Shown here piece after piece: positions 43,359 to 55,073 of a stretch of DNA of 64,000 nucleotides (position 1 is the first letter of the stretch; every line of letters begins with the position of its first letter). The DNA is from Acheta domesticus (Eukaryota > Arthropoda > Insecta > Orthoptera > Gryllidae): assembly GCA_031308135.1 (NCBI GenBank), contig JAHLJT010008446.1:160561161-160625160 (forward strand), given 5' to 3'. Below the pieces are notes generated by a model. It saw only the letters and a program-made list of their open reading frames with translations, searched no databases and was not told where the DNA came from. The position numbers and the translations under genes are program-made.

Positions 43359-44824
43359 ATGTTTTCTAATCAGTATTCCCATACTGGGGAATTAGTGCGA
43401 GGCGCAATGGAAGCTGTTTACAGCAGTGAAATACCAGCCCATCAACAGGCGTTTGAACATCATCGAGGTCAATTGGAAAGCTCACAACCTTAACTTCACC
43501 AGCACGGATTTCAACAGCAACAACCCTTACAAGAAACTTCGCCCCCGCCACAACTGTCTCCAAACAGTCGCCACGAATTACTGGAAATCGGCCAGAGTTC
43601 CAATCAAAGTGCATCAACAAGTAAAAAGCGTGAAGGCGACTTCTCAGAGGACCATGAGAACTCCAAAAGGTCAGTACCAAACAACAGGCTAACTAGCGGC
43701 AGCGGCAAATTGATTGTGGATTTACCAACAAAAAATAGATATGCACCACTTAGCAACTTAGACAATAGTGTTGATTCAAATGAAATAGTCACAGAAAATT
43801 TAATTGAAAAAACTCCACCAGTTTTCATTCATAATGCACATAATCATACTCTACTAGTGGGTGATTTGAAAAAGTTTATGAAATCTAAGTTCTCTACAAA
43901 ACAATATCAAAACAAGAAAAAAAGACCCAACTAATAATAGAATTATTATTGAATCAACTGTTAGAGTTCAGCCTACAACAATTGAAGACTTCAAAAATCT
44001 TGTCAAATTCTGTAAAGAAGAACATCTAGACTTTCATTCGTTCAGAGACCCAACCAACAGGCCACTAACAGTAATAATACATGGGATACCAACATGCTAT
44101 TCTGATAGTGAAGTACTTGACGAAGTCCATCGTCTGAACTATCCGGTGCAGAAAATCAATAGAATATACAAATTCCATTCCCCCACTATTCTGTGCGCGG
44201 TTGAACTTTTAAACAACGACATAGCAAAAACCATATATAAACTAAACATCCTTTTTGATGCAATAGTTAAAGTCGAAGAAAAAAAGGAAGTCAGCGTTCC
44301 CAGTACAATGCAAAAACTGTCAACGCTACGGTCACTCTAAAAACAATTGTGGACGCGAATCACGCTGCGTACGTTGTCTTGGCAACCATCATTACGAGTC
44401 TTGCCCATTGCCAATAAATGTCCCTCCCAGGTGTATAAACTGTTAAGGTTGGCACCGAGCCAGCTTCAAACAATGTCCAAAATTACGCTACACAGGACAA
44501 AACTCAAGTCATGTGGCCCCGAACAGTGCAAACTTCCAACAACCGCGACCACCTGTATCCCAAGCTACAAGGTCCGGGCCTCCGCCAGTTCTGGATAACA
44601 CTAACTTTCCTTCATTGCCAATTATCAACAATCCAAGAAGGCCTCAAGCAAGTACCCCTCTTTATGCGCAGGTGGCTTCATCAAACAATATTAAAAATCC
44701 CATAGAGTTCACCTCTCAAATAGTTAATAATATTATCTCCCAAGTCATGGCAATATTAGTTCCGCAGCTACAATCTTTAATCAATACAATAATTTCTTCA
44801 TTATTACCTAATGGCTCAAAATAA
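43359..44824 (+). pseudogene. Jockey-like ORF1 (gag-type nucleic-acid-binding protein), broken
   Basis: Starts with MFSNQYSHTGELVRG. A Ser/Gln-rich N-terminus is followed by a central domain (PTTIEDFKNLVKFCK, TVIIHGIPTCYSDSEV), then three zinc knuckles at about 44305-44485: CKNCQRYGHSKNNC, CVRCLGNHHYESC and CINC..WHRASFKQC. The last knuckle contains a stop. The C-terminal tail is Pro/Asn/Gln-rich and ends PNGSK at 44824, overlapping ORF2. Stops near 43490, 43932 and 44420 and frameshifts disrupt it. The family role is binding element RNA. Confidence 0.8.
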
Positions 44825-47516
44825 ATTAAGCGGTTTAACCCTACTCAATTGGAATTGCAATGGAATTGAAAAACAGTTCGACTATTTCTCGCATTTCTTA
44901 CGTTCAAAAAAGATCGATATTGCTTGCCTAACCGAAACTCACCTCCGCCCCTCCTCAAAGTGCAATTTAAAAATTCCGGGATACATAGCCTACAGAAATG
45001 ACCGGCTATGCGATAAAGCTGCCGGTGGAGTAGCAATTGTAATCCACAAAATAATTGCGCATTGCAGCTTAAATACTCCTTCGTCTGAAAACTTGGAAAC
45101 AATAGGAATCAAATTAACACAGTCAAGTCAACTTGATGTGCACATAATTGCTGCGTATAGGCCCCTAACAGACCATTTCCAACCGACCTTCTAAAACAGC
45201 TACTTTCTCTCAATAGTCCAATCATAATTAGTGGCGACTTTAACGCTAAACATAAAATGTGGGGTTGCAATACCACTTCGCCTCAAGGCAAAAAGCTCTT
45301 TCAAATCGCATCAGAAAAGGCCTGTACAGTAAATGCACATACATCACCCACCTTTTATCCATCACATATCAATGTTAAACCAGACATTCTGGATCTAACG
45401 TTAACAAAAAATATCAACCTTCCGTTAATACAAAGCCCGCAGCCAGAATTAAACTCTGACCACACACCGGTAATAATAACTTTCAACGTAAATATACTAC
45501 CCGTTACACATAGACCACGCATCGTCACAGGAACAATAAATTGGCAAAAATTTCGTGATTACATGTCCCACCAACTGTTAGTACCAAAAAACATGACTAA
45601 TAACATCAGAATAGAAACTGAAATAGAACAGTTTACCTCGCTCATCCACAATGCAATTAAAGAATCGCAAACAACAGTCCCACGACCAGCTTTCAAGAAC
45701 CCTACTATCCCAAATAGGCTTTTGAAAATGATTGCCACCAAACGCCAACTAAGACGCAAATGGCAGAGGCTCAGGCTCCTTCACTTAAAAAACCAAACAA
45801 ATAACCTAGGTCATCATATAAACAAACAATTCGAAAAAATTAGATTTACAACATTTCAGAAATCTATTAGTCAAATTACCCCAGCTTCACATGACCAATG
45901 GTCAATAATTAGGCATTTAACTAAGGAAAATATTAACATTCCAGCAATAAAATCAGGAAATAGTGAAGCTATAACTGACAGCTAAAAAACCCGTGCATTT
46001 GCAAAGCACTTCGCCGCGGCATTCAGCCCGAACATATCTCACGACACGGCTTTTACAGATAAAGTTGAAAACTAAATCAACAAAGATTGGTTCACAGCAG
46101 AACTACCTACAAAATTTATTTCACCGAAGGAAATTAATAATCAAATTAAATGCTTACGTCCAAAGAAATCTTCAGACCACGACCAAATACCTAACTTTAT
46201 TATAAAAGAACTTCCACAACAAGCTATTAGTGTTTTAACAGCTATTTTTAACGCATGTTTAATGTTGGGTTACTTCCCACAGCAATGGAAGCATGCCGAA
46301 ATAATTCCAATTCTCAAACCAGGAAAGGATCATAAACTAATTTCAAATTACAGACCCATTAATCTAATTCCTTCAATCAGCAAAATTTTTGAAAAACTCA
46401 TATTAAACAGATTAACTAAATACCTAAATGAAATTAATGCAATCCCTAACATTCAATTCGGATTCAAAGAAAAACATTCCTCAACCCACCAACTTCTCAG
46501 ACTAACAAACCATATAGCGAACTCCTTCGAAAATAAAAGATACACTCTCGCAGTTTTTCTAGACGTCTCACAAGCCTTCGACCGAGTATAGCATGCAGGT
46601 TTACTCTATAAGTTAAAGATATTGGGTACACCTTCTTTTCTCTATAAAATCATTCAAAGCTTCATCCAAGGTCGAACGTTTACAGTGTGGATAAACAACA
46701 CAGCTTCCCATATTGAAAATATTTCTGCAGGAGTACCACAAGGATCATCGCTCTCCCCTTTGCTATACATCTACACAGCAGATTTCCCCTCACCAGCAAA
46801 ATCGCAAATGGCTACTTTCGCTGACGACACCACCTTGTTCATTTCCTCCAGCTCCTGCGAACGAGGAGCAAAACTCTTACAAGAAGATCTTTCAAAATTT
46901 GTAACTTGGACACAGAAATGGAGAATAGCTCTAAACGCATCTAAAACAGTTTGCAAAATCTTTACACTAAGGAAAATACCTGTCTTACCACCACTAAATA
47001 TTCAAAATACTCCAATACCCTGGACTGACAAATCTAAAGCAATCAAATATCTTGGCTTACATTTTGATACTAAGTTAACCTGGAAAGAACACATAATGAA
47101 AATAGAAAAATCTACTAAACAAAAAATTGGCAAACTATATCCACTCATCAACAAGAAGTCTCATCTGAAAACAGAAACTGCCCTGTCAATATTTAAGTCA
47201 ATTGTAAGACCTTCTACGTCATATGCATGTGTAATCTGAGGAGGATCCTCGAAGTCATCACTTACAAAATTACAAACAATTCAGAACAAATTCCTCCGTC
47301 TGGCTATTAAAGCGCCTTGGTACATTACAAATGAGCAAATTCATCATGAATTAAAAATACCCCTACTATCCGAATTTCTATCAAAACTCTCCAATAAATT
47401 TTTAAGCAAACTAAGCCAATGCCCAAGCACAAACATTTTCAATCTCAATAGAAATGGCCCAACAAACCCTACAATTAAATCTAAATTTCCCAAAGATGTT
47501 TTTCTTCCCCCCTGAT
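44811..47516 (+). pseudogene. Jockey-like ORF2: APE endonuclease and reverse transcriptase, broken
   Basis: The endonuclease spans about 44835-45490: LLNWNCNGI, IACLTETHL, GGVAIVIH, IISGDFNAKHKMWGC (about 45225-45265), LDLTLTKN and SDHTPV. The RT spans about 46100-47250: YRPINLIPSISKIFEKLI (46350-46403), FLDVSQAFDRV (46556-46588), AGVPQGSSLSPLLY (46728-46768), FADDTTLF (46819-46842) and KYLGLHFDTKLTW (47047-47085). The RT catalytic residues are all present. Stops at about 45192, 45983, 46589, 47238 and 47514 break it. No RNase H follows. Confidence 0.85.
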
Positions 47517-47829
47517 AAAAAGACTGAATATAGAGTAGCTGGTATAAGGAAATACACACCTCCCATCCACAAGACCAATCCCCATGTAGTTAATATAAGT
47601 AATTGTAAGAAATAGTGTTTCACTGCCCGTTGTGAGAAGCATTTATACCTCTTCAGTATTGTAAATTAATTGTAATCTATTAAAGTGTATTAACTTGTAA
47701 TCCCTGTTGTATCCCTTGTTATGTAATTAGTTAAGTTCTTTGTAAAAGAGTGTGTAATATGTAAACATATCAACTAAATAATGTAAAGCAGCAACCAGCT
47801 GTTGACCTTATTGGATAATAAATAAAAAA

Positions 47830-48138
47830 AAATTCCAGGAGCCTTGACATCCGTAAAAATGATTGGGGAATATCAATTTTGAAGAAAATCGGCTGAACGC
47901 TGCAGGCGCTAGCGTCGACCACAGACGGACAGACAGACGGACGGACGTTTTGCCGTCAGTCATTTTACAGTATCAAGAAGCAACAAAACATGGATTTTGA
48001 CAACACCACGAGGTAGAGGATTTTCCCCCCTAAATTTAGCAACAGGTTATATCCACTTGTTCCTCACCAGATTCCAGCTATAAGAGTTGTTCTGGCAAAA
48101 ATTAGCCGTTTTCCGGCTCACAATTACATAAAATTTTT
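47830..48138 (+). mobile_element. LTIR family copy, right part
   Basis: Continues the copy split at 43162: GGGGAATATCAATTTTGAAG, GGCTGAACGCTGCAGGCGCT, the run CAGACGGACAGACAGACGG (47925-47943), GCAACAGGTTATATCCACTT, and the outer end CACAATTACATAAAATTTTT, which adjoins the I-like LINE. Confidence 0.75.
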
Positions 48139-48760
48139 GCAGACTATTTAACGATTCTATGCCCTGGAATAAATATTCAGCACACAGCCAAACGTATCCA
48201 AACACTCTGAACAATCTTCAAAAGTGTTCAGAAAAAACGGGTTTTAAATTTTCAAAAACTAAAACCGAATATACAGTATTCTCAAGGAAAAAAGGGGAGA
48301 CAAATGTAATTTTAAAATTGGATAACAGAGAGGTTCCATATGTCAAAATATTAGGAATGATATATTACGAATATGAAGTGGAAGAAGCATATTAACCAAA
48401 TTAGAACATCACGTTTTAGGAGAATAAACATCATAAAAGTTCTATCCGTAAATAAATTGGGGTTTTGACAAAAAAATGTCTAATACAAATTTATCAAGCC
48501 TTAATTAAATCAAAAGTAGAATATGGATGTATATTATACGATTCTGCTGGAAGAGACATATTAAATAAATTAGAAAGAATACAAAATACAGCGTTACGAT
48601 TATGCATAGGGGCCTTTAGAACTAGTCATACTTTTTGTATATTAGTTGAGGCTAACATGTTACCACTTCATCTGAGAAGAGAAGAACTAGTTATTTTCTA
48701 TGCAAATAAAATGATAGTAAATAATCAAGCCAATTGTATCTATGAATAAAGAGTAAATAT
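48139..48760 (+). pseudogene. I-like LINE, RT C-terminal part
   Basis: Begins at the catalytic box (FADYLTILCP; usual FADD, second Asp changed to Tyr) and runs through QKCSEKTGFKFSKTKTEY, VPYVKILGM, then KCLIQIYQALIKSKVEYGC and RIQNTALRLCIGAFRTS. It breaks at 48760 where a TGTGATATAC element begins, then continues with RNase H at 49747. Everything upstream of the catalytic box is missing. Confidence 0.8.
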
Positions 48761-49646
48761 TGTGATATACAAAACATGGCGTAGTGAAATAGTTGACGGG
48801 AAATGCTGGGAGAAGCTTGAAATGTGTACGCGGTTACTAGGGGGGTAGTTATGGTGTCATACAAACAGAAAGGACAATACAGGGCCGAATATTTATTACT
48901 GGTTGAGAGTCCGCGGTTGCTAGGGGGTTGCTATGGTGCAGGGCGGGTAAATAAAAACAATTTGATACCACGTTCAGAAAGGGAACCAGTGGTCGACTCG
49001 TGATATATGTCGTTTGTCAATACGAATGAGAACTTTCGATACTTACGGTGACGCGAATACCAGAACATTTTGTTTGGAGAAGAGAAGAAACCACGGAAAG
49101 TAGTAGAATTCTTAGGATAGCAGGCATTGTTAATTTTGTTGTTGTTCTATCGTACACAGTTCGCGAGTAGGCGCCCATCAGGGACGCAGAGTAGGGACAG
49201 TCATTTAGATGTCAGTTGGATTTAGGTGATAAGAGGAAAACGCCGTGGATTTTCAAGAAAGAAGCAGAGGTACCAGGTTCCGGTCGGCGGTTACAAGAAC
49301 GAAGACGTCGCGCGGAGGTTCATATGGACTGGTTTCTCCGGAGCGACACCCGACATCGCCAAGAGAGCTCAGGGTACCATTTTGTTAAATATCAGAGGTC
49401 ATGACCATAAAAAAATTCAGACAACATCAAATAATATGATCAAAATAACGTTCATCGAATAAATTAACTTTTGTTATTTGAAAAAATTAAATATATGGTT
49501 ATCATTGTGCAACCTGACACGTAATTTAGTGCCACAGTATCAGCAAACTTTCAGATTACGCGCTAGTCTGTACGAAGGGCGGATCAAGTGGCAATTGGCA
49601 GAGCAGGTAAGCGGATTGCTACTTAAAACCCAAACGACTGAGCCAG
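48761..49646 (+). mobile_element. TGTGATATAC repeat inside an I-like LINE (copy 2)
   Basis: Shares its start (TGTGATATACAAAA) and its end (AAACGACTGA at about 49632-49641) with the copy at 50827-51919, but is more diverged and shorter. Shared internal blocks include AAGAGAGCTCAGGGTA, ACTTTCAGATT(A/T)CGCGCT and GGCAGAGCAGGTAAGC/GCTGATCACAGGTAAGC. It separates the RT part from the RNase H part of the host LINE. The last ~100 bp before 49747 are of unclear origin. Confidence 0.75.
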
Positions 49647-49746
49647 CACCGTAACGTACGATTAATTAACGTAAAGTTATACTTGGAATTGTTTCTTGGC
49701 ACCCAATTCTCATGGCAGTTTGTGAGTTTAAAAAAAATGTTCTAAT

Positions 49747-50623
49747 ATGGAGCTAGCAAAATACGAGAAGAGTACCATACCAAAAGAAATATTTAGAAGT
49801 ATGTTTCTAGAAATGAAAAACAATTACAAAGATTACCAGAAATATTATACAGATGGGTCAGCATTGAATGGAAGAAGAGGCTGTGAAATAGTATCTAATG
49901 ATAAGATATACAGATTCAGACACTATGACAGATATTCTATATTTACTTGTGAAACAATAGATGTACTAAAAACACTCCAAATAATAAGAAACAATACAAT
50001 TGATACTAAACATGTAATATTTTTAAATTCCAATTCAGCACTTATGGCAATAAGTAACAACAGTAACTCTAATATACTCATTAAGGAGATCAAAGAATTA
50101 ATTGGATGGCTAATTACAAATAACTATAATATAGAGTTAGTATGGGTCCCAAGCCATCTGGGAATACAAGAAAATGAAGATGCTGATAAGGAAGCAAAAA
50201 GAGCAATTAACGAACCTTTAAATACCTCAATTTATTCACCTTCAGAAGAAATTAAGAAATATTTTAACATCAATATGAAAATATTCTGGGACTCCAGCTG
50301 GAAAAATAATGAATCAAATGAATTACAAGAGTTCAGACCATCCATTTTTGATACGCTACCTACATGGACAACATCAAGAAAGCAGCAAGTGACAATTGAC
50401 TAAGAATAGAACATACAAATTTGACACACATACAATTGCTTACAAAACAACAGAGAAACAAGTGTGGGAAGTGTGGCTCCGCCTGGCTAGTCAAACACTT
50501 TTAGTAGAATGCCAAGAATTCTTATTAGAAAGAACCCAATCCAAACTTCCCAAAAACATGAAAGAATGTTTAAATACCAAAGCAGGATGCAAAAAAAACA
50601 TTAGATTATCTAAAGATAACTAA
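49747..50623 (+). pseudogene. I-like LINE, RNase H domain and C-terminus
   Basis: The frame 49747-50403 encodes an RNase HI fold: YYTDGSALNGRRG (catalytic Asp in YTDGS, about 49848-49862), FTCETIDVLKTLQII (Glu conserved), VIFLNSNSALMAIS (usual DS has become NS, so an Asp is lost) and LVWVPSHLGIQENEDADKEA (His and final Asp). RNase H next to RT is characteristic of the I group. Downstream pieces continue to about 50623. The domain looks complete in length but carries one probable inactivating substitution. Confidence 0.85.
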
Positions 50624-50826
50624 AAAATATAACCTCCCTTAAGGTGTATTCAAAATAATTGATAACTGTTTATATTATGTAATGTACATAAATAATAATC
50701 TGTGAAGTATGCAAATAATTATATCTGATGAATTAAATTGTAAAATGTAAACACACATATAAAAAATTATATATGTGTATGTATACAATGATATATGATG
50801 TATGTAAATAATGATTCGTGATATAT
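50624..50826 (+). other. I-like LINE 3' UTR, first part
   Basis: AT-rich sequence with repeated GTATGTAAATAATGAT-type units (about 50796-50820). It continues after the inserted element at 51920-52170. Confidence 0.65.
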
Positions 50827-51919
50827 TGTGATATACAAAATGGCGGGTCAAACATTCGACGGTAAACGTCAGAGCCTCGCGGTGCATGGAGCATAAACGT
50901 TGCCATGGGATTGTTGATTTTGAGCAGGGGGGAGAAAAACAATTGGGACGTCCCTTTCGTAGGCCGTGGTGTTTTACAAAGAAGCTCTCTCTTGATCTAG
51001 ACTCCGAGGTGAACACGTCGTCTGATAAGTACGCGGAAGATAACTTCGAGTTCGTTTGATAGATACGTTATGCTGTAATACAGCTGCGTAATATTTGTCA
51101 GAACATTGCCGTGTGACATTAATTAAATGAATCAATTCGGGTGGAACAGTTCACATAAATTATTGACGAAAAATCTTTATTTGGCAAAAACTATCTAGTT
51201 CGTGGCATTTATCATAAACTTTAATTGAAGAACTGTAATTAAGACGTTAATTGAATATAAACAAGATAGACACTGCAAATTATGTCCACAGTGCCGTGGC
51301 GGAACAAATTAATTTAAAAATAGGATTAACAACGAATACTTAGTGAACAGATATTTTATTTGTTTTTTCGATTTGTTAGGTTCGCGGGAAGGCGCACATC
51401 TGTTGCGCAGTTTTAGGAAAAAGTATCTCTAGATGCCAGGGTAGCTGTAGATGATAGTTACATATAGATGTTAGAAGGAACGCAGAAGCATCAAGTAGAT
51501 GACATCGGGTCCAGCCCAGCCGAGTGAAGATTGGAAAACGACGTGGAAGCCCAGGTTGGTTTCTTCGGGGCGACATCCAGACGACCAACAAGAGAGCTCA
51601 GGGGTATTTTATTAGCTAACGATCGTTCATATTCAATTTTAAGGTCACGGCTCCAAATAATAATGTTATTGTTACATTGATAAATAGAAATTTCGAAACG
51701 AAATCATTCAAATACTGGAATAAATAATGTTCTGTTTTTCAAACTGATTAAAAGGATTATTATTGTGCAACATAGCACGTTATTAGTGCAACTATTCCAG
51801 AATCAAAAGATAAAACTTTCAGATTTCGCGCTTTTCCGTACGGAGAGCGGATCCGGTGGCAATTTTTGCTGATCACAGGTAAGCAAATTGTCATCGAACT
51901 GAAGAACCTAAACGACTGA
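50827..51919 (+). mobile_element. TGTGATATAC element in LINE 3' UTR (copy 3, fullest)
   Basis: The 1,093-bp element is bounded by GATATAT at 50820-50826 and 51920-51926, a candidate 7-bp target duplication, although the host is AT-rich and repetitive. The first ~620 bp match 21433-22050 and the second half matches 48761-49646. No coding frame of note. TG start, AAAATGGCGGG near the start and TGGCAATT followed by CAGGTAAGC near the end recall an LTR plus leader of a BEL/Pao element, or a non-autonomous derivative. Class unproven. Confidence 0.75.
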
Positions 51920-52170
51920 GATATATGAATGTATATGGTTTTTAATAATTAATTAGAAACCACTGTTTCAATATGTAAATAATGATTTGTGATGTATGTA
52001 AATAATGATATATATTATATAAATATTTATGTAATGATGTAAGTAAGTAATGTAAACTCTAGATGTGGTCTAAGAAAGGTAACGTACACTGTATGTCAAA
52101 ATTTGTAATATCAAAGAGGTCGCTGATGACCATTATAGTTAAAAAACGACCTAAAATAAAGAAGAAAAAA
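51920..52170 (+). other. I-like LINE 3' UTR, second part and A-rich end
   Basis: Resumes the GTAAATAATGAT-type repeats and ends with GGTCGCTGATGACCATTATA and CGACCTAAAATAAAGAAG, followed by an A-rich stretch. A CTGATGACC block just before the A-rich end is common in insect LINEs of the I/Jockey type. Confidence 0.7.
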
Positions 52171-52700
52171 AGAAAAAAAAGAGGATGAAATAGAGAAAGT
52201 AAAATAAAAGATGTATTATTCCAAACTTTAACCAAAAAAGAGAAGAGACAAAGTTAGAAATTTAAGAAAACATTCACAAATTAACCATTATTTCTGGGAT
52301 ATAAAAATAAAATATTGCTAAATCAGAGATAGTAAAAGTGGGAGAAAAAAGTAAGAATAAGTTTGCATGTCTACAAAGAAACTGGAAGATTTCCGCTTCA
52401 ACTTCACCGCTTGCTGCTCACCAGACACCGGCTATGTACCGCGTTTCGCTACCTGCGCTCCGGTACGTCCTTACTCGACGACGGTCATAAGACAAATGTA
52501 AACTCATAAAACAGTTAATAAAACTTATTTTAGACTAAGTTCTTAAAGCAGTATTTAACCCCAGAATAGAGTATTTAAACTGTCAAAAATAAAGTACTAA
52601 TAAAGTTTCTGATGCATATTTATGTGTTTCAGTTTCCTATCCAATTCTCATTTATTTAAACTTTGCCAGAGGCTTGGAAATAAATAGAGGGAACAATGTT
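52171..52700. other. Unassigned DNA
   Basis: A short GC-richer patch at 52385-52490; otherwise AT-rich and nothing recognised. Confidence 0.45.
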
Positions 52701-52912
52701 TGACCCTGCGGGGTAACATTGCCACTTTGCTTACTTTTAAAAAAGGAATAAAATCCTTCAAATTATGGAAACTGTGACTTCAATATTTTGAAGAAACATT
52801 GTAATTTTGTGAAGGATTAAAGTGTCAAAATAATTATTGTGAAGATTGATGCAAGAAAGTAGAACTTTAAAAGACACAAAGTAGTGGAAATGTTACCCCC
52901 CGTTACCTTATA
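52701..52912. mobile_element. GGGGTAAYATT repeat with inverted ends (copy 2)
   Basis: Colinear with 31095-31325. Left end GCGGGGTAACATTGCC (52708-52723), right end GGAAATGTTACCCC (52886-52899) followed by CCGTTACCTTATA in both copies. No coding capacity; MITE-like. Confidence 0.7.
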
Positions 52913-53428
52913 CATTTTTCAGCATATTTCGAATAAACTAATTTATTTTTTGCAATTAAGGTTATATTTTTGGCAGTTTATTTAAAAATCTCAATGTCTT
53001 TCTGTCCCATAAAAAGCCACTGTATGTGGAATTAGTTATATTGTCAACTGAAAGGTATTGACAAATTCTTAATTGTATTTACATAATATTCTGAATGGTT
53101 TCTAAACAAGTTTTATTATTAAACAGACGTGCCCAGAATAAAACATTTTTACTACAAAAAGTTACCAGTATTATTCTAAGTTCTTAAACAACACATAAAA
53201 TAAAATAAAAATTGCCTGAAATACATATAAAATGTGTTCATTGCCTCATTCTGCGTAAGTGATGTCATTGTCATCACTGTCAGGTTCTTCTTAGATATAG
53301 ACATCAAGAGGCGTATTACATAATTCTTTCTTGCCATGGAGATCGGTCTTGATGTTCTATAAAGAAGCTCTCCTGGGACATTAGCCAGACTTTCTCAAGG
53401 TCGTCTGTTTCCATTTTTCTTTTCGGTA
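52913..53428. other. AT-rich DNA, nothing recognised
   Basis: No gene or repeat family could be assigned. Confidence 0.5.
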
Positions 53429-54198
53429 TTAACCCGGCAGTAGGTGCGCCAAGTTTTATGACGAATTGAGGCGCGCGGGGTGCCAGAGTCACCCCACGGT
53501 AAAAATGTCAAGTAAACAATTTTGTTTCTCTAATGAATACAGGTTAATTTCCAAGTATTTATGCATAGTTTGGAAATAGGTACAAATAAAATTTTAATTT
53601 TTAAGAATGTTTTTTTGTAAACAACTTTCACAAAGCAAGAGTTCACGAATTTTCTCCTCACCGCGTATAGGATCTCTTTTGAGCTTAAAAAAACAACAAA
53701 AAATATAAGAATATAAATAATATGATGTAAAATATGATGTAAATATATTACAGAATACAATATACATTACAATATAAATAAATATATTCTAATATACATA
53801 CAAATAAATCACAATAATATAAATAAAGAATAATCATATCATTGAAATATTTGTTATTCAAAATATTTCTCGTACAACTCATTTACCATGGTGTATATTT
53901 GAAAACCGTTCTCGGCGCCGTCCTGCTGATAAGCACTGTGAACAGCGTGGCAGGAAGTGTTAACAATGTTTGCGCGAAGCGACTCGGTGGCTACCACGCA
54001 GCGCGCCATCGCCTTTGCGACGAAATTTCGAGGAAAGCACAGGAAGCAGTTGAAAGAGAAGGGTCGATATAAGTGCACAAAGCTTTCCTCGAAAGGTATT
54101 GAAAAGCTCGCAAGATTATAAATAAAACTAAAAGCACAGTGAGCTCCAAAACAATGCTGGGGTGACTCAGGCACCCCGCACGCCTACTGCCGGGTTAA
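53429..54198. mobile_element. piggyBac-like MITE with TTAA target duplication
   Basis: TTAA at 53429-53432 and 54195-54198 flank a terminal inverted repeat CCCGGCAGTAGG(T/C)G(C/T)GC. Just inside the right end is GGGGTGACTCAGGCACCCC and on the left GGGGTGCCAGAGTCACCCC, the two being near reverse complements and each nearly palindromic. CCC-starting ends at TTAA plus subterminal palindromes are the signature of the piggyBac superfamily. The interior (770 bp in total) holds only short frames, one of 76 codons at 53842-54072, none resembling transposase. Confidence 0.88.
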
Positions 54199-54632
54199 CT
54201 TTTTCCAAATGTAATTTCTGGTAAGAATATGGTTTTATATCTGATAGTAAATGGTTCAGCCTTCTCAACCCGGATACATTTCATTGTTAGCCAGTTAACT
54301 GTTTCACCTTTGACACTTTTTTCCTGTTGTTGATACATTTTTCTGCGTTTTCTGTCGAATGGAAGTCTTCATGTTTCATTTCTGTGAGGAAATACTTGTT
54401 TCGTTTTCCTGCAGCCAAAAATGATAACACACCAATCCCTTAGAGAAACGATGTGGCAACTAGTTGTTTTTTTCAATAGAGGAAAAATCGCTTATTTCCC
54501 GACATTTAGTTTCATTGACGTTATTGTAATGAGAGTTAAATAGATGCTGAATAGCTTTTCTGTTAATGGGGCTAAAACCCTTACCTCCAATTTGACGCAA
54601 TTTAATTTAATATTTTATAATTGTGTTATTCT
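54199..54632. other. Unassigned DNA with one shared repeat fragment
   Basis: 54430-54490 (AATCCCTTAGAGAAACG...CAATAGAGGAAAA) matches 3305-3357. The rest is not recognised. Confidence 0.5.
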
Positions 54633-55073
54633 ATAACCCTTTGAACTCGTAAGAAATGGACATAATATAGCCCGTACGGCATGTCGGAGATGCTACGACA
54701 ATAATGGTTACTTGCTCGTATCAGTATGTAATGTGACTGGCAGGGCAAATTTCAGATGCCACACCAAAATTCTTAATTAACTCTTAGGTCATGTCACAGA
54801 TGCCCTCGTATTTTTCTGGTATGTAAGAGAAAGTTTTCATTGTTGAATCGATCCGGGCTACTATTCTATTTTTAAACAATCTCGACGCGATAATGTGAGA
54901 ACAAGCTGGAAAGGGGGAAAGGCGAGTATCGTCTTCGAGTTGTGCCGCTTTTTCCATTGTCTCCTTAGACATGACTTACGAGTTGTAGCACATCGCAGAG
55001 CTCAGAAACCTCCGACCGCAGAGTGTATTCATATGTGGCATGTCACACATGCCCTACGAGTGCAAAGGCTTAA
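54633..55073. mobile_element. Second piggyBac-like MITE (degenerate ends)
   Basis: The left end reads ATAA (degenerate TTAA) then CCCTTTGAACTCGTA; the right end, on the minus strand, reads TTAA then GCCTTTGCACTCGTA, 13 of 15 matching. Subterminal near-palindromes occur: GGCATGTCACACATGCC at 55037-55053, and related GGCATGTCGGAGATGC and GGTCATGTCACAGATGCC. No transposase; 441 bp. Confidence 0.7.

Larger units (their letters stand above)
43163..47829 (+). mobile_element. Full-length Jockey-like LINE with 11-bp target duplication
   Basis: The 4,667-bp element is flanked by AAATTCCAGGA at 43152-43162 and 47830-47840. It has a GC-rich 5' UTR (43163-43358), a gag-type ORF1 (from ATG 43359), a two-domain ORF2 (from ATG 44811), a 3' UTR (47520-47820) and an A-rich end. 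The flanking LTIR sequence is continuous across the insertion when one duplication copy is removed, and an uninterrupted homologue is at about 29090-29140. CCHC knuckles in ORF1 and the ORF2 motifs place it in the Jockey group. Both ORFs are broken, so it is immobile. Confidence 0.9.

Noticed and set aside
53842..54072. 76-codon frame with a hydrophobic N-terminus inside the TTAA element as a secreted protein
   Set aside because: Single short frame inside a MITE with no family resemblance and no supporting context.
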